Of a stretch of 44,975 nt of DNA, positions 37,101 to 44,975 are shown in pieces; the first letter of the stretch is position 1, and the number at the start of each line of letters is the position of its first letter. Below the pieces are notes generated by a model. That model made no database searches, was not told where the DNA came from, and was given only the letters and a program-made list of their open reading frames with translations. The DNA is from a virus: IMG/VR virus record IMGVR_UViG_3300020442_003370, positions 1 through 44,975 of that record; one strand, given 5' to 3'. The position numbers and the translations under genes were made by a program.

Positions 37101-40100
37101 ATTTCTTTCTCTAACTCTGATTTGAAACTTTACTATGTTGCTTTAAATGAAATTCCTTTCATCACAGGTGAAACTATTGATGGTGAGAATAGTGCTGGTG
37201 ATGCTATTACGGGTATTATTGATGACGGTGATTCATCTATTTTTGCTGGAAGTAAAGTAATTACTGATCAATTTGAATTAGAACCAGGTCAAAGAACTAA
37301 TTTTTATGATGTATCCAAACTTGTTCGTTTGCCTTCTACAGTTGCACCTACAAGAAGATTGCTTGTAATTTTTGACTTCTTTATTCATGAAGCATCTGGA
37401 GATTATTTCTCTGCCGAATCTTATAGCGGTATTAAGTATAAAGAGATTCCTAATTATAAATTAGATGGGTCTATTAAATATATTAGAGATCAAATTGATT
37501 TTCGCCCTGCAGTCAAAGAACTTAGAAACGGTCAAGGCACGGTAAGTTCTCCATATTTTGTAAACTGTACTACTTTTGATTTTGTTTCAAGGGTATTTGA
37601 TTCTGCAGGTGGTAGTGGAGGTGCTACAATCTTTGATATCATGGAAGTAGATTCCTCATTTAGAGCAGATTATTCTTGGTATCTACCTAGACTTGATAGA
37701 TTGTATCTTTCTCACGATGGAGAACTTAAAATATCTAAAGGTGTATCTGGTTATTACTTGATTCCACCACCAAAGATTGAAAATGCCATGCTTTTGGCAA
37801 CTATTGAATACAAACCATATGTATTTGATCCAGAAAGAGATGTTTTGATTAATACTGAAGTTATTCGTCGTTATACGATGAAAGACATCGGGGATCTTGA
37901 GCAAAGACTCACTCATGTTGAGTATTATACATCTTTGTCGATGCTTGAATCTCAGGCAGAAAATACTAAAACTTATGACGAGAATGGTTTTGATCGTCTG
38001 AAAAATGGTTATGTTGTAGATGATTTTACTGATCATACTACTGGAGATGTTTTAAGTCCAGACTATAAGTGTTCTTTGGACTTTAGAGAGGGTCAACTTC
38101 GTCCTCAGCATTACACAACTAATGTGGCACTTCAGTATAACGCTGATGATTCTACAAATGTAGTTAAAACTGATGGTAATGTTGTGATGCTCCCCTATGA
38201 GCAAGTCGCAGTCATTACTCAACCTTATGCATCTAGATCTGAAAATGTTAACCCATTCAATGTTTTTACATTCATTGGTCGGATTGATTTGACTCCTGCG
38301 TCTGATGACTGGGTTGATATTGAGCGTCTTCCTGCAAGAGTTGAAAATGTAGAGGGTGACTTCTCTTCAGTTTCTAGAGATCTGAATGTAGATCAGAATG
38401 GATTTGCTCCTATTCAGTGGGGTTCTTGGCAGACTAACTGGACTGGTGAAACATTAACTTCATCTTCGTCATTCCAGTCTAGATCTGGTACATATGGAGT
38501 TGGTCGTCAGTTGGGTCGTGCTGGTCACGGTCAGCGTCGTCAAGGTCTTTTCTACCTGCATGAGCGTCGTACTTTCCGTGTAGTAAATAACCAAGCACGT
38601 CAAGGTATTCGTACAAGGGTTGTACCTAAGATTGAACGCAAGTCTTTAGGTGATACTGTACTTTCTAGAAGTGCTATTCCTTGGATTCGCTCTAGAAACA
38701 TTGGTTTTAATGTGGACAGAATGAAGCCCCGTACTAGATTCTATGCATTCTTTGATGGTGTGAATGTCAGTAATTACATTACACCTAAGGTCATTGAGAT
38801 TGTTAAAAACTCCACATCCGATTCTAGAACAAACGAAACACCTTTTGTTGTTGGAGAAACTGTAACAGGTCAAACTTCTGGATGTCAACTGAAAGTTGTA
38901 GCACCCAATGATGGATATAAAACAAATCCATATGGAAAGGGAACTGAAGCACTTCCAACTTCATATTCTTCTCAGACTGCATATCTCAATCATGATATCA
39001 CAGCAATTTCCGAAAATATCTCTCCCGATTATTTTGGAAATATGCAGGTAGGTGAAATCCTAGTTGGTCAAACTTCTGGTGCAAGAGCAGTTGTTTCGGA
39101 TCGTCGTTTGCTAACAGATAATGTTGGTAATATTCAGGGCACATTTTTTGTACCTTCTCCCAAAAATGATGCTAATCCTCGTTGGTCAACTGGCACTCGT
39201 TCATTTAGATTTACAACATCAGAAACCAATAGTAGAACTCCTGGCACCGTAGATTCTTCTGCAGATACTACTTATTCTGCAAGTGGTACTTTACAAACAG
39301 TTAGGGAAAATATTCTGGCAATCCGAAATGCTGAGATTGTTAGGGATACTGTTTCTGAAGATAGAGTTGTTCAAACAACTAGAACTGAGACACGTCAGAT
39401 TGGTTGGTACGATCCTCTGGCACAATCCTTTATCCTTGAAGAGGAAGGTGGTATTTTCCTCAGTTCTGTTGATGTGTTCTTTAGAACCAAAGATGACAAT
39501 ATTCCAATTTCTATGCAAATTAGAACAATGGAAAACGGTTATCCAACAAAAACTATTCTTCCATTCTCTGATACTACGATTACTCCAGATGATGTAGAGA
39601 TTTCTGAAAGTGCTGCTGTTCCTACAAGATTCACATTTAAAGCACCTGTTTATATTAAGTCTTCGGTTGAATATTGCTTTGTTCTTTTGTCTGACTCTAA
39701 TGAATATCAAGTCTGGATTTCCAGAATGGGTGATGTAGATGTAACTGGAACTAGAACAATTTCCGAACAACCATATGCTGGTGTTCTGTTTAAATCTCAG
39801 AACGCATCTACCTGGACAGCTGATCAATATGAAGATTTGAAGTTTACTGTATATCGCGCAAACTTCACTCAAACTAGTGGAACTGTTGTTCTTAATAATA
39901 CCCCTCAGGGTAAAGGTAACAATGGTATTCATCGTTTAATTGATAATCCAATTCAAACAATTAAACCTAAACTTGTGTTATCTACAGCTCCTGCTGCAAC
40001 TCAATACACATTTACTGTTGGTGCTCGTATTTTACAAGAAACATCTGGTTCGGAAGCAACGGTAGTCTCTACTACAACCTCTTCTTCTGCTGCAGATACA

Positions 40101-41720
40101 ATTACAGTCAACGATGTTGATGGCACTTGGTTGGCGGGTACATCCAGCACATATCGAATTAGATCTTCTGAAGCACTTGCAACTTTGGTTGTTGGTAACG
40201 TATCTGGAAGTCTTGAGGTTGGTGATGTTGTTACTGGTGCAACTTCTGGATCAGTCGGTATTGTTAAGACCTGGGATGGTTCTGCCAATCTGGTTCTCCA
40301 TTATATTACTGGTGCATTCACTGACACTGAAACTCTGAACGAGACAGGAGGTTGGACTGCAACTGTCACATCTTCTACTGAAAGTGGTGATTCTTTCGGA
40401 GCATATCTACCCAGTGCTCCTACATATGCAAATGATGAAAAAGAAATTCTTATCTTTCATAGAAATCATGGTATGCATCATAGGGCAAATAATGTTCAAA
40501 TTGAAGGTGTCATTTCCGAAGTTGCTCCAACAACTCTGACCAGTGCTTTAGCGGCAGCAGCAACTTCTATCTCCGTAGATGCTGCATCTTCTTTCCATAC
40601 AGTTGTCAATGGTTCGGCAATTAGTGACGCGAATCCTGGTTATATTAAAATTGGTGATGAGATTATTCAATACAATGCAGTTTCTAGTGATGGTAAGACG
40701 ATTACTGTTGCTACAGGTGGTAGAGGTGCAAGCAATACTGATGATGTTACTCATGCATCTGGTGCCGTTGTAGAATGTTACAACCTTGATGGTCTTCCTC
40801 TTATTGACATTAATAAGACACACACAAGTCTCGAATGTCCTTGGATGGATACATATATGCTTCAAATGCAAGGTGTAGCAAACAATGGTATTCGTGCGGG
40901 TGGTAATCAAGTTTTTGCAACACAAAATATTCAGTTTGAAACTTTGACACCAACTGTTTCTGTGATGAATCTTCCCGAAACTGATATCACTGCCAGAATT
41001 AATACTACAACAGCAACTTCTGTTGGTGATGGTGGCGGTGAAGGTGGATCTTCTCCACGAGATCAATCATCGTTCATCAATGATGGAACCTATACTCCTA
41101 TCACTCTTAATGATTTAAACTTCTTCCCCAATCCTAAGATGGTTGCATCTTCTGTAAATGAAAATGCAAAACTTGATGGTGAAAAGTCATTAACACTGTT
41201 GGTTGATCTTTCTACTGAGAAATCAACTCTCTCTCCTGTTGTTGATCTTGACAGATGCTCTTTGATTACAACTACAAATAGAATCAATGAGTGGCCTGGT
41301 GGTTCTTCTCCTTATGGTCAGCAAGGTGAAATTGATCGTACACAGGATGTTTCAAAACTTCCAATTGGCGATCAAAATGATTGTGTATATATTACAAGAC
41401 TTGCTCGTTTGATTAGAGATTCTAGATCTTTAAGAGTTGATTTCCAGATGTCTCGTCCACCTGAAGCAGATGTAAGAATTTACTACAGAGCATTCAGCAC
41501 TGGAACTAATGACGATATTGATTCTATTGGTTGGACGCAAATGGAAAAACCCTTACAATATGACTCTTCACCAAACGAAGAGATTCTTTGGAAAGATTAT
41601 TACTATGAGGTCAGTGGTTTGAACTTCAATGCATTCCAGTTGAAGATTGTCCTAAGATCCTCTAGTCAAGCAAAAGTTCCACTAATTGCCGATCTTCGTG
41701 CCATCGCTCTTGCAACCTAA
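34101..41720 (+). CDS. DUF4815-type large virion structural protein, 2539 aa
   Basis: The N-terminus (NLNVTPYYDDFDKDKNFYRV; FRPGFPIQARELSTMQSILQ; GTHLFKDGAMVIPG) matches the DUF4815 family of T4-like marine phages, usually annotated as a structural or tail-fibre protein. Later hallmarks are YKEIPNYKLDGSIKYIRDQI (about 1113-1132), IGWYDPLAQSFILEEEGGIF (about 1765-1785) and IPISMQIRTMENGYPTK. Accessory modules include a GSGATFTIVVDGSGAATITV unit (about 600-690, also in the giant protein), several 'GE.v.G.TSGa.a.V' hairpins (GETVTGQTSGCQ, GEILVGQTSGARAVV, GDVVTGATSGSV) and an 'IKIGDEIIQYNAVSSDG' module. It is coupled to gp8 and to the next gene by TAATG overlaps. It occupies the gp9/gp10 position of T4, but homology to those proteins cannot be shown by eye. 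Confidence 0.8.
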   Translation: MAQNTNLNVTPYYDDFDKDKNFYRVLFRPGFPIQARELSTMQSILQNQVEGIGTHLFKDGAMVIPGQVGYDLDVQAVLVQESFLGSDVETYRTQLTGTIIEGLTTGVKAKVLYSISASESEKGYITFYVKYIDSGDTTSATGLKTFQINEQLITDKEITFGSTLIEIGTPFAQLLPVNATAIGSTAYISEGVYYIRGHFVNVPSSYLILDQYGSNPSYRVGLDILESIVTPEDDESLNDNAAGTSNYSAPGAHRFKIQTQFVKRLIDDEADKDFIELLRINKSRIENYVERTEYSELEKSLARRTYEESGDYVVDTFDVKAREHLNDGFNNGVYNSGEESQDGNTATDDKLAIEISPGKAYIRGYRTEFITPQYVDVDKPRDFETRQNGIVNFNLGNFVKVYDIHGWPEVSGDGVTDSYQILNLYDDWSANATSAVKSGANRIGRCRVVQLQKSSTALAATSPFGTTPSVTGGVYNLHFMDVQMFTVLNIGSPETYTAGTKIVGKTSNASGYIADTGNNTHYIYLEHVNGVFSNGEKLQINGRDVGTLQAAHTYQLTDVKSAFGLDSGSNVRFGCNWILNDSRPIEASTVEIDETTGDILTVDTIGAADASRSAGSYNISTTGVTTDGSGSGATFTIVVDGSGAATITVTAGGSGYVIDETITVADAQLGGGGGAALTFDVSTVGREDLTGFRTRFEKDLRPGDVITPTISDVEGNNTVRVKRVDPTNIGTTTSNKRTGVLDGDVIFNYADQIARLENTLKVGTVSAGEFGEMVRMRPFVFQKDYQNGELSFDLPEDTMKSLEDESFFVFRNFASKTVTSGSITFTLPETESFAALSSDHYILTIIDNGSSTVYSNGQNVDVDAEVDAGNLTTSFGSDNQSFSISGLTNVATVTLTALISKNTVSRKIKTASKMKSLKVFKTTEDVDTQPTGLTYSALYGTRVEDLDISFGVNDVYNVHAIYESFDDNDASSPYVVLTESVFFAASTLIVGKTSGARGRVISFSNSDLKLYYVALNEIPFITGETIDGENSAGDAITGIIDDGDSSIFAGSKVITDQFELEPGQRTNFYDVSKLVRLPSTVAPTRRLLVIFDFFIHEASGDYFSAESYSGIKYKEIPNYKLDGSIKYIRDQIDFRPAVKELRNGQGTVSSPYFVNCTTFDFVSRVFDSAGGSGGATIFDIMEVDSSFRADYSWYLPRLDRLYLSHDGELKISKGVSGYYLIPPPKIENAMLLATIEYKPYVFDPERDVLINTEVIRRYTMKDIGDLEQRLTHVEYYTSLSMLESQAENTKTYDENGFDRLKNGYVVDDFTDHTTGDVLSPDYKCSLDFREGQLRPQHYTTNVALQYNADDSTNVVKTDGNVVMLPYEQVAVITQPYASRSENVNPFNVFTFIGRIDLTPASDDWVDIERLPARVENVEGDFSSVSRDLNVDQNGFAPIQWGSWQTNWTGETLTSSSSFQSRSGTYGVGRQLGRAGHGQRRQGLFYLHERRTFRVVNNQARQGIRTRVVPKIERKSLGDTVLSRSAIPWIRSRNIGFNVDRMKPRTRFYAFFDGVNVSNYITPKVIEIVKNSTSDSRTNETPFVVGETVTGQTSGCQLKVVAPNDGYKTNPYGKGTEALPTSYSSQTAYLNHDITAISENISPDYFGNMQVGEILVGQTSGARAVVSDRRLLTDNVGNIQGTFFVPSPKNDANPRWSTGTRSFRFTTSETNSRTPGTVDSSADTTYSASGTLQTVRENILAIRNAEIVRDTVSEDRVVQTTRTETRQIGWYDPLAQSFILEEEGGIFLSSVDVFFRTKDDNIPISMQIRTMENGYPTKTILPFSDTTITPDDVEISESAAVPTRFTFKAPVYIKSSVEYCFVLLSDSNEYQVWISRMGDVDVTGTRTISEQPYAGVLFKSQNASTWTADQYEDLKFTVYRANFTQTSGTVVLNNTPQGKGNNGIHRLIDNPIQTIKPKLVLSTAPAATQYTFTVGARILQETSGSEATVVSTTTSSSAADTITVNDVDGTWLAGTSSTYRIRSSEALATLVVGNVSGSLEVGDVVTGATSGSVGIVKTWDGSANLVLHYITGAFTDTETLNETGGWTATVTSSTESGDSFGAYLPSAPTYANDEKEILIFHRNHGMHHRANNVQIEGVISEVAPTTLTSALAAAATSISVDAASSFHTVVNGSAISDANPGYIKIGDEIIQYNAVSSDGKTITVATGGRGASNTDDVTHASGAVVECYNLDGLPLIDINKTHTSLECPWMDTYMLQMQGVANNGIRAGGNQVFATQNIQFETLTPTVSVMNLPETDITARINTTTATSVGDGGGEGGSSPRDQSSFINDGTYTPITLNDLNFFPNPKMVASSVNENAKLDGEKSLTLLVDLSTEKSTLSPVVDLDRCSLITTTNRINEWPGGSSPYGQQGEIDRTQDVSKLPIGDQNDCVYITRLARLIRDSRSLRVDFQMSRPPEADVRIYYRAFSTGTNDDIDSIGWTQMEKPLQYDSSPNEEILWKDYYYEVSGLNFNAFQLKIVLRSSSQAKVPLIADLRAIALAT

Positions 41721-41974
41721 TGAATGATTTTGAAAACCTGATTCCAGTAGAAGGAAAGGAGGGACTCTATAGAGATCCCTCCTCAAATGCCATTGTTTGT
41801 GGTAATAATGACGAATATGATAAATATATGGCATCTTACAATAGACGCCAAAAAGAAAAGATTGAGAAAGAGGCTTTACAAAATGAAGTTTCTCAGTTAA
41901 AATCTGAAATGAGTGATATCAAGTCACTTTTACTAACGTTAGTCCAGAATCAAAGTAAACATTATGACGATTGA
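41720..41974 (+). CDS. Small coiled-coil protein, 84 aa
   Basis: Begins MNDFENLIPVEGKEGLYRDP; residues 1-35 look like a compact beta segment (SNAIVCGNNDEYDKYM). Residues about 40-80 (RRQKEKIEKEALQNEVSQLK; MSDIKSLLLTLVQNQSK) are a heptad-rich helix likely to oligomerise. Its start overlaps the previous stop by one base (TAATG), so it should be made with the 2539-aa protein. Size, coiled coil and position next to long fibre-like proteins recall fibre-assembly chaperones such as T4 gp57A, but there is no sequence match I can claim. Confidence 0.65.
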   Translation: MNDFENLIPVEGKEGLYRDPSSNAIVCGNNDEYDKYMASYNRRQKEKIEKEALQNEVSQLKSEMSDIKSLLLTLVQNQSKHYDD

Positions 41975-42182
41975 ACAAGTCTCCCAAACTGATATGCTCT
42001 CTCAATTTAGAGAGCGTTTTTCTGCATTAGTTGAAGAGAATCAAAAACTCGCAGCGAAGATCAAAGAAAATGAAGTAACAGCACTAAAACTTCAGGGTGC
42101 TATTGAAGCGTTGGAATATTACAATCCAGAAACTATGTCGGCACCACCAGAAGAAGAGGTTGATGAATCTAATGTAGAGTGA
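41964..42182 (+). CDS. Small coiled-coil protein, 72 aa
   Basis: Starts MTIEQVSQTDMLSQFRERFS, 11 bases before the previous gene ends. Residues about 10-50 form one continuous helix with coiled-coil character (ALVEENQKLAAKIKENEVTA; LKLQGAIEALEYY), then an acidic tail PPEEEVDESNVE. It is the last gene before the terminator at 42188. It pairs with the previous small gene in a coupled unit; a scaffold or chaperone role is inference from shape and place only. Confidence 0.65.
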   Translation: MTIEQVSQTDMLSQFRERFSALVEENQKLAAKIKENEVTALKLQGAIEALEYYNPETMSAPPEEEVDESNVE

Positions 42183-42187
42183 TTTTA

Positions 42188-42213
42188 AAGAGAGGGGTTA
42201 CACCCCTCTTTTA
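42188..42213 (+). terminator. Rho-independent terminator
   Basis: The left arm 42188-42197 (AAGAGAGGGG) pairs with the right arm 42203-42212 (CCCCTCTTTT) over 10 positions, one of them a G-T wobble, around the loop TTACA. The TTTT end of the right arm serves as the U-tract. It closes the structural transcript 6 bases after the 72-aa gene and separates it from the halogenase. Confidence 0.85.
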
Positions 42214-42238
42214 TGTAATTAATTGAATCGTATTAACT

Positions 42239-43690
42239 ATGACAAAAGATTTTATTGTTCTTGGTGGAGGTAATTCTGGATATATTTCGGCATTGATATT
42301 AAAATCAAGATTTCCAGAAACTAAAGTCGGAATCGTAGAATCTGAAAGAATGGGTATCATTGGTGTTGGAGAAGGATCTACAGAACATTGGAGCAACTTT
42401 TTGAAAGTCTGTGATATAGATCCTATTGATATGATTCGATATTGTGGTGCTACTTATAAATTAGCAATCCATTACAAAAATTGGAAAAAGACTGATTATT
42501 TTCATATGGTTAGTGAAACCTACAGTGAACCATATGATGATTATTCTTGCATTTATGCGAAATTGATATCTGAAAATAAAGATCCAAAAGAACTATTAGA
42601 TTCTTGGTTTTTAGAAAGTCGGTTTCCTAAGGTTAGTGTTGATAGTGGATTAATCTTGTCTAATCAATTTCATTTTGATACCAATAAATTAAATGAATAT
42701 TTAAGAAAAACTTGTATAAGAAAAGGTATTGAGATTAATAGAGACGATATTATTGATATCAAGATCAATGAAGAAAGTGGAAATATTGTATCTCTAAAAT
42801 CCAAAGATAAAGAATATCATTCTAATTTTTTTATTGACTGTTCTGGATTCAGATCAGAAATTATGAAAAAAAGATTAGGTGTAAAATGGGTATCATATGA
42901 TAAATATTTTCTTATGAATTCCGCTTTAGCATTTCAAACGGAAGGGGAAGATATTATTGACTGTTACACTACAGCAGAAGCAAGAGATTATGGGTGGACT
43001 TGGAAAATTCCAACTCAAACTAGAACTGGAAATGGATATGTGTATTCGGATTTGTTTGCAACTGAAGAAATGATACGTGATGAAATACAGAAAAATTATG
43101 GAGATGTTGATATTACAAAAAAAGTAAAATTTAACCCTGGTAGACTTGAAACTTTCTGGTATAAAAATTGTATATCTGTTGGTTTGGCAAGTAATTTTAT
43201 AGAACCTTTGGAAGCAACATCTCTTACCAGTGTAATACAACAGATGTTTTGTTTTACTGCAACATACCCAAGTAAAGATATTGATAGATTTAATAGTTCT
43301 GTGAAAAACATATTTGATGATATAGTTGACTATGTTTTAATGCATTATATCTGTGACAGAAATGATACTCCTTTTTGGAAGTATTGTAAAAATAACCTGG
43401 TTTTAACAGAAAGTCTTAGAGATAAAATTGAATCTTGGAAAAACAGATTACCACAAAGAAATGAATTTGGACCTGTTCCTTGGCGAATGTTTAAATGCTC
43501 CAATTATATTATGGCAATGTATGGGCTTGGGTTATTTAATACCGCAAAAATAGGTGAAGAATATGACATTATGATGGGTTCAGGAAGGAAGAAAATACTC
43601 GATGATAATTTACGACAGATAAAAAATTATGAGAATAATGTCGAAACGGTCTCTCATAGAGAAGCATTGTTGAAACATACCTTTTTTTAA
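42239..43690 (+). CDS. Flavin-dependent halogenase (tryptophan-halogenase family, VirX1-like), 483 aa
   Basis: These enzymes use reduced FAD, O2 and halide to make a hypohalous acid that halogenates an aromatic substrate. The FAD-binding GGGNSG is at residues 9-14 and IGVGEGSTEH at 41-50. The probable catalytic lysine is Lys74 in GATYKLAIHY, aligning with PrnA Lys79. The diagnostic WxWxIP is present as WTWKIP (253-258). Glu325 in FIEPLEATSL corresponds to PrnA Glu346, with Ala in place of the next Ser. All key residues are present, so it is probably active. The best-known cyanophage homologue, VirX1, prefers iodide; substrate and halide cannot be read here. It lies between a terminator and a late promoter, with no clear ribosome-binding site or late motif of its own. 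Confidence 0.92.
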   Translation: MTKDFIVLGGGNSGYISALILKSRFPETKVGIVESERMGIIGVGEGSTEHWSNFLKVCDIDPIDMIRYCGATYKLAIHYKNWKKTDYFHMVSETYSEPYDDYSCIYAKLISENKDPKELLDSWFLESRFPKVSVDSGLILSNQFHFDTNKLNEYLRKTCIRKGIEINRDDIIDIKINEESGNIVSLKSKDKEYHSNFFIDCSGFRSEIMKKRLGVKWVSYDKYFLMNSALAFQTEGEDIIDCYTTAEARDYGWTWKIPTQTRTGNGYVYSDLFATEEMIRDEIQKNYGDVDITKKVKFNPGRLETFWYKNCISVGLASNFIEPLEATSLTSVIQQMFCFTATYPSKDIDRFNSSVKNIFDDIVDYVLMHYICDRNDTPFWKYCKNNLVLTESLRDKIESWKNRLPQRNEFGPVPWRMFKCSNYIMAMYGLGLFNTAKIGEEYDIMMGSGRKKILDDNLRQIKNYENNVETVSHREALLKHTFF

Positions 43691-43693
43691 TGG

Positions 43694-43701
43694 CATAAAT
43701 A
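43694..43701 (+). promoter_or_regulatory. Late promoter octamer CATAAATA before the last fibre gene
   Basis: Exact NATAAATA match three bases after the halogenase stop, 36 bases before the ATG at 43738. It makes the fibre gene a separate late transcription unit. Confidence 0.7.
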
Positions 43702-43737
43702 ACTCAGAAGCATAATCTCTTAGAGTTGTCGTAAACA

Positions 43738-44975
43738 ATGGCAAATAGAATTCAGTTAAGACGTGGTGGTGCTCAAGAGTGGTCCAACTCTAACCCCATC
43801 CTTGCCCAAGGAGAATTGGGAATCGAACTTGATACGGGTCGTATTAAGATTGGAGATGGTGTTCAAGGATGGAATACTCTGGGGTATGAGCGTCCTCTTG
43901 AATCAACTTCAAACACAGCAAACAGTCTTGTGCAGCGTGATGCTGACGGTAACTTTGCGGCAGCGACAATTACTGCAACATTAATTGGTAATGCTTCTAC
44001 CTCTTCTAGATTATCTTCTTCCAGACAAATTCAATTAAGTGGGGATGTTTCTGGTTCCGAACTTTTTGATGGTTCTCAGAACATCAATATTACAACTACT
44101 TTAGGATTACAATCTGGTCTTGATCATTATGATGGTACAGATGCACCTACAGGCACTTATACAAAAGTAACTGTAGATGCTAAAGGTATTGTAACTGCAG
44201 CATCCAATCCAACAACATTGGGTGCATATGGATTAGCAGGTAATGTTGAAGATGCTGATCCTGCAAATTGTTCTGCACAACCATATAGTTTAGATCTTCA
44301 AGCAGTTGCAGATCTATCAACTACTGGTTTTATTAGTAGGACTTCTACAAATGTAATGACCACCCGCACTATTGGGGGTGTCTCTGGAAAAATTGTTGTT
44401 AATAATGGAGATGGTGTATCTGGTGCTCCTCTCATAGATCTTGCAACTACAACAGTTGTTGATGGCGATTATAATACCGAATCACTCACATCAGTATCTG
44501 CTGCTGGATCTAATAGTGAACCCTATGGTACGGAAACTGTAAATGCTGTTAAATTTTCTGTTGATGATAGAGGTCGTCTGACATCTGCAACAAATGTACC
44601 TATTGCTACAGCAACTGAAGGTAGTAAGTATGCTAGCTATGGTGCGGGTACAGCATATTCTAGATATGATATTATCGAGAATGCATCAAAAGTCTATCAA
44701 GCGTATCAGGCAATTAGTGCTGGTGCTGGCGCTCCTACTCATTCCAGCGGCGATAATGGAGGTTGGCGCTACCTCGCGGCTGCGGCAACAGAGCAGAAGG
44801 GACTGGCTTCCTTTGCACAGGAAGATTTCGATGTTGACGGCAACGGGCACGTCACCATCGCCGCATTAGGTGTAGATAACACACAATTACAAAATAATCG
44901 TATTGGTTTCGCTGACGGTAATACCGTAGAGAATTTTGAACTTGATCAAGAACTAACTGCAACTACTGGTTACAG
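43738..44975 (+). CDS. Tail fibre protein, 3' end outside the window
   Basis: The frame is open from the ATG at 43738 to the window edge, 412 codons with no stop. The N-terminus RIQLRRGGAQEWSNSNPILA, then GELGIELDTGRIKIGDG and WNTL, is the Mtd-N-like attachment module found in many phage fibres and receptor-binding proteins. Next come fibre-shaft type beta segments (IQLSGDVSGSELFDGSQNIN; VTVDAKGIVTAASNPTTLGA; AVKFSVDDRGRLTSATN). From about residue 300 the style changes (YSRYDIIENASKVYQAYQAI; GGWRYLAAAATEQKGLASFA; NGHVTIAALGVDNTQLQNN), with markedly higher GC at about 44700-44870. It has its own late promoter. It is probably a host-recognition fibre. Confidence 0.85.
   Translation, partial: MANRIQLRRGGAQEWSNSNPILAQGELGIELDTGRIKIGDGVQGWNTLGYERPLESTSNTANSLVQRDADGNFAAATITATLIGNASTSSRLSSSRQIQLSGDVSGSELFDGSQNINITTTLGLQSGLDHYDGTDAPTGTYTKVTVDAKGIVTAASNPTTLGAYGLAGNVEDADPANCSAQPYSLDLQAVADLSTTGFISRTSTNVMTTRTIGGVSGKIVVNNGDGVSGAPLIDLATTTVVDGDYNTESLTSVSAAGSNSEPYGTETVNAVKFSVDDRGRLTSATNVPIATATEGSKYASYGAGTAYSRYDIIENASKVYQAYQAISAGAGAPTHSSGDNGGWRYLAAAATEQKGLASFAQEDFDVDGNGHVTIAALGVDNTQLQNNRIGFADGNTVENFELDQELTATTGY

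Noticed and set aside
39291-39932. A 213-codon open frame on the minus strand
   Set aside because: It lies wholly inside the 2539-aa gene, has a Cys/Ser/Asn-rich composition typical of antisense frames, and has no neighbours on that strand.
43640-43690. Possible terminator at the end of the halogenase (TCTCT-CAT-AGAGA hairpin and a later T-run)
   Set aside because: The hairpin is only 5 bp and lies about 25 bases before the T-run, and the T-run encodes the last Phe codons.

Overview
The window looks like the baseplate and tail-fibre part of the late gene region of a T4-like myovirus that infects marine cyanobacteria (Synechococcus or Prochlorococcus). The reasons are the order PAAR spike tip, gp25, gp6, a gp7-position protein and gp8 on one strand; exact NATAAATA late-promoter octamers in front of four genes; a viral flavin-dependent halogenase; and AT-rich, tightly packed genes with stop/start overlaps. 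Every gene supported here is on the + strand. No tRNA, rRNA, CRISPR array or insertion sequence was seen.

Layout. 1-1154: a partial C-terminus followed by four small genes, one of them AbrB-like. 1144-4748: a 964-residue structural protein, a PAAR-like spike tip and a 48-residue basic protein. 4778-7224: baseplate wedge genes 25 and 6. 7231-27141: one uninterrupted reading frame of 6636 codons (about 700 kDa) in the gp7 position, covering about 44% of the window. It is a mosaic of GSGY beta repeats, a YHYH-like domain, two beta-propeller-like regions (one an integrin-type seven-blade FG-GAP set), two LamG-like domains, helical repeats and NGVLQ-type repeats. 27165-32533: two fibre-like proteins, each carrying a cupredoxin-like domain with apparent copper ligands. 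32569-41720: gp8, with an inserted GSGY block, and a 2539-residue DUF4815-type structural protein. 41720-42182: two small coiled-coil proteins, closed by a terminator. 42239-43690: a VirX1-like flavin-dependent halogenase. 43738 to the end: a tail fibre whose 3' end lies outside the window.

How it fits together. gp25, gp6 and gp8 are baseplate wedge parts and the PAAR protein probably caps the central spike. The giant protein and its neighbours probably make the peripheral baseplate and fibre apparatus that meets the host surface. The same small beta modules recur in most of these proteins, which suggests shuffling and duplication among virion genes. The halogenase is metabolic cargo placed between a terminator and the next late promoter. 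The most unusual items are the giant mosaic protein with its complete seven-blade propeller, the plastocyanin-like Cys/His/Met sites in two virion proteins (plus a ligand-less copy nested in a YHYH domain), and a GC-rich island inside the last fibre gene. All family assignments come from reading motifs; no database search was possible.
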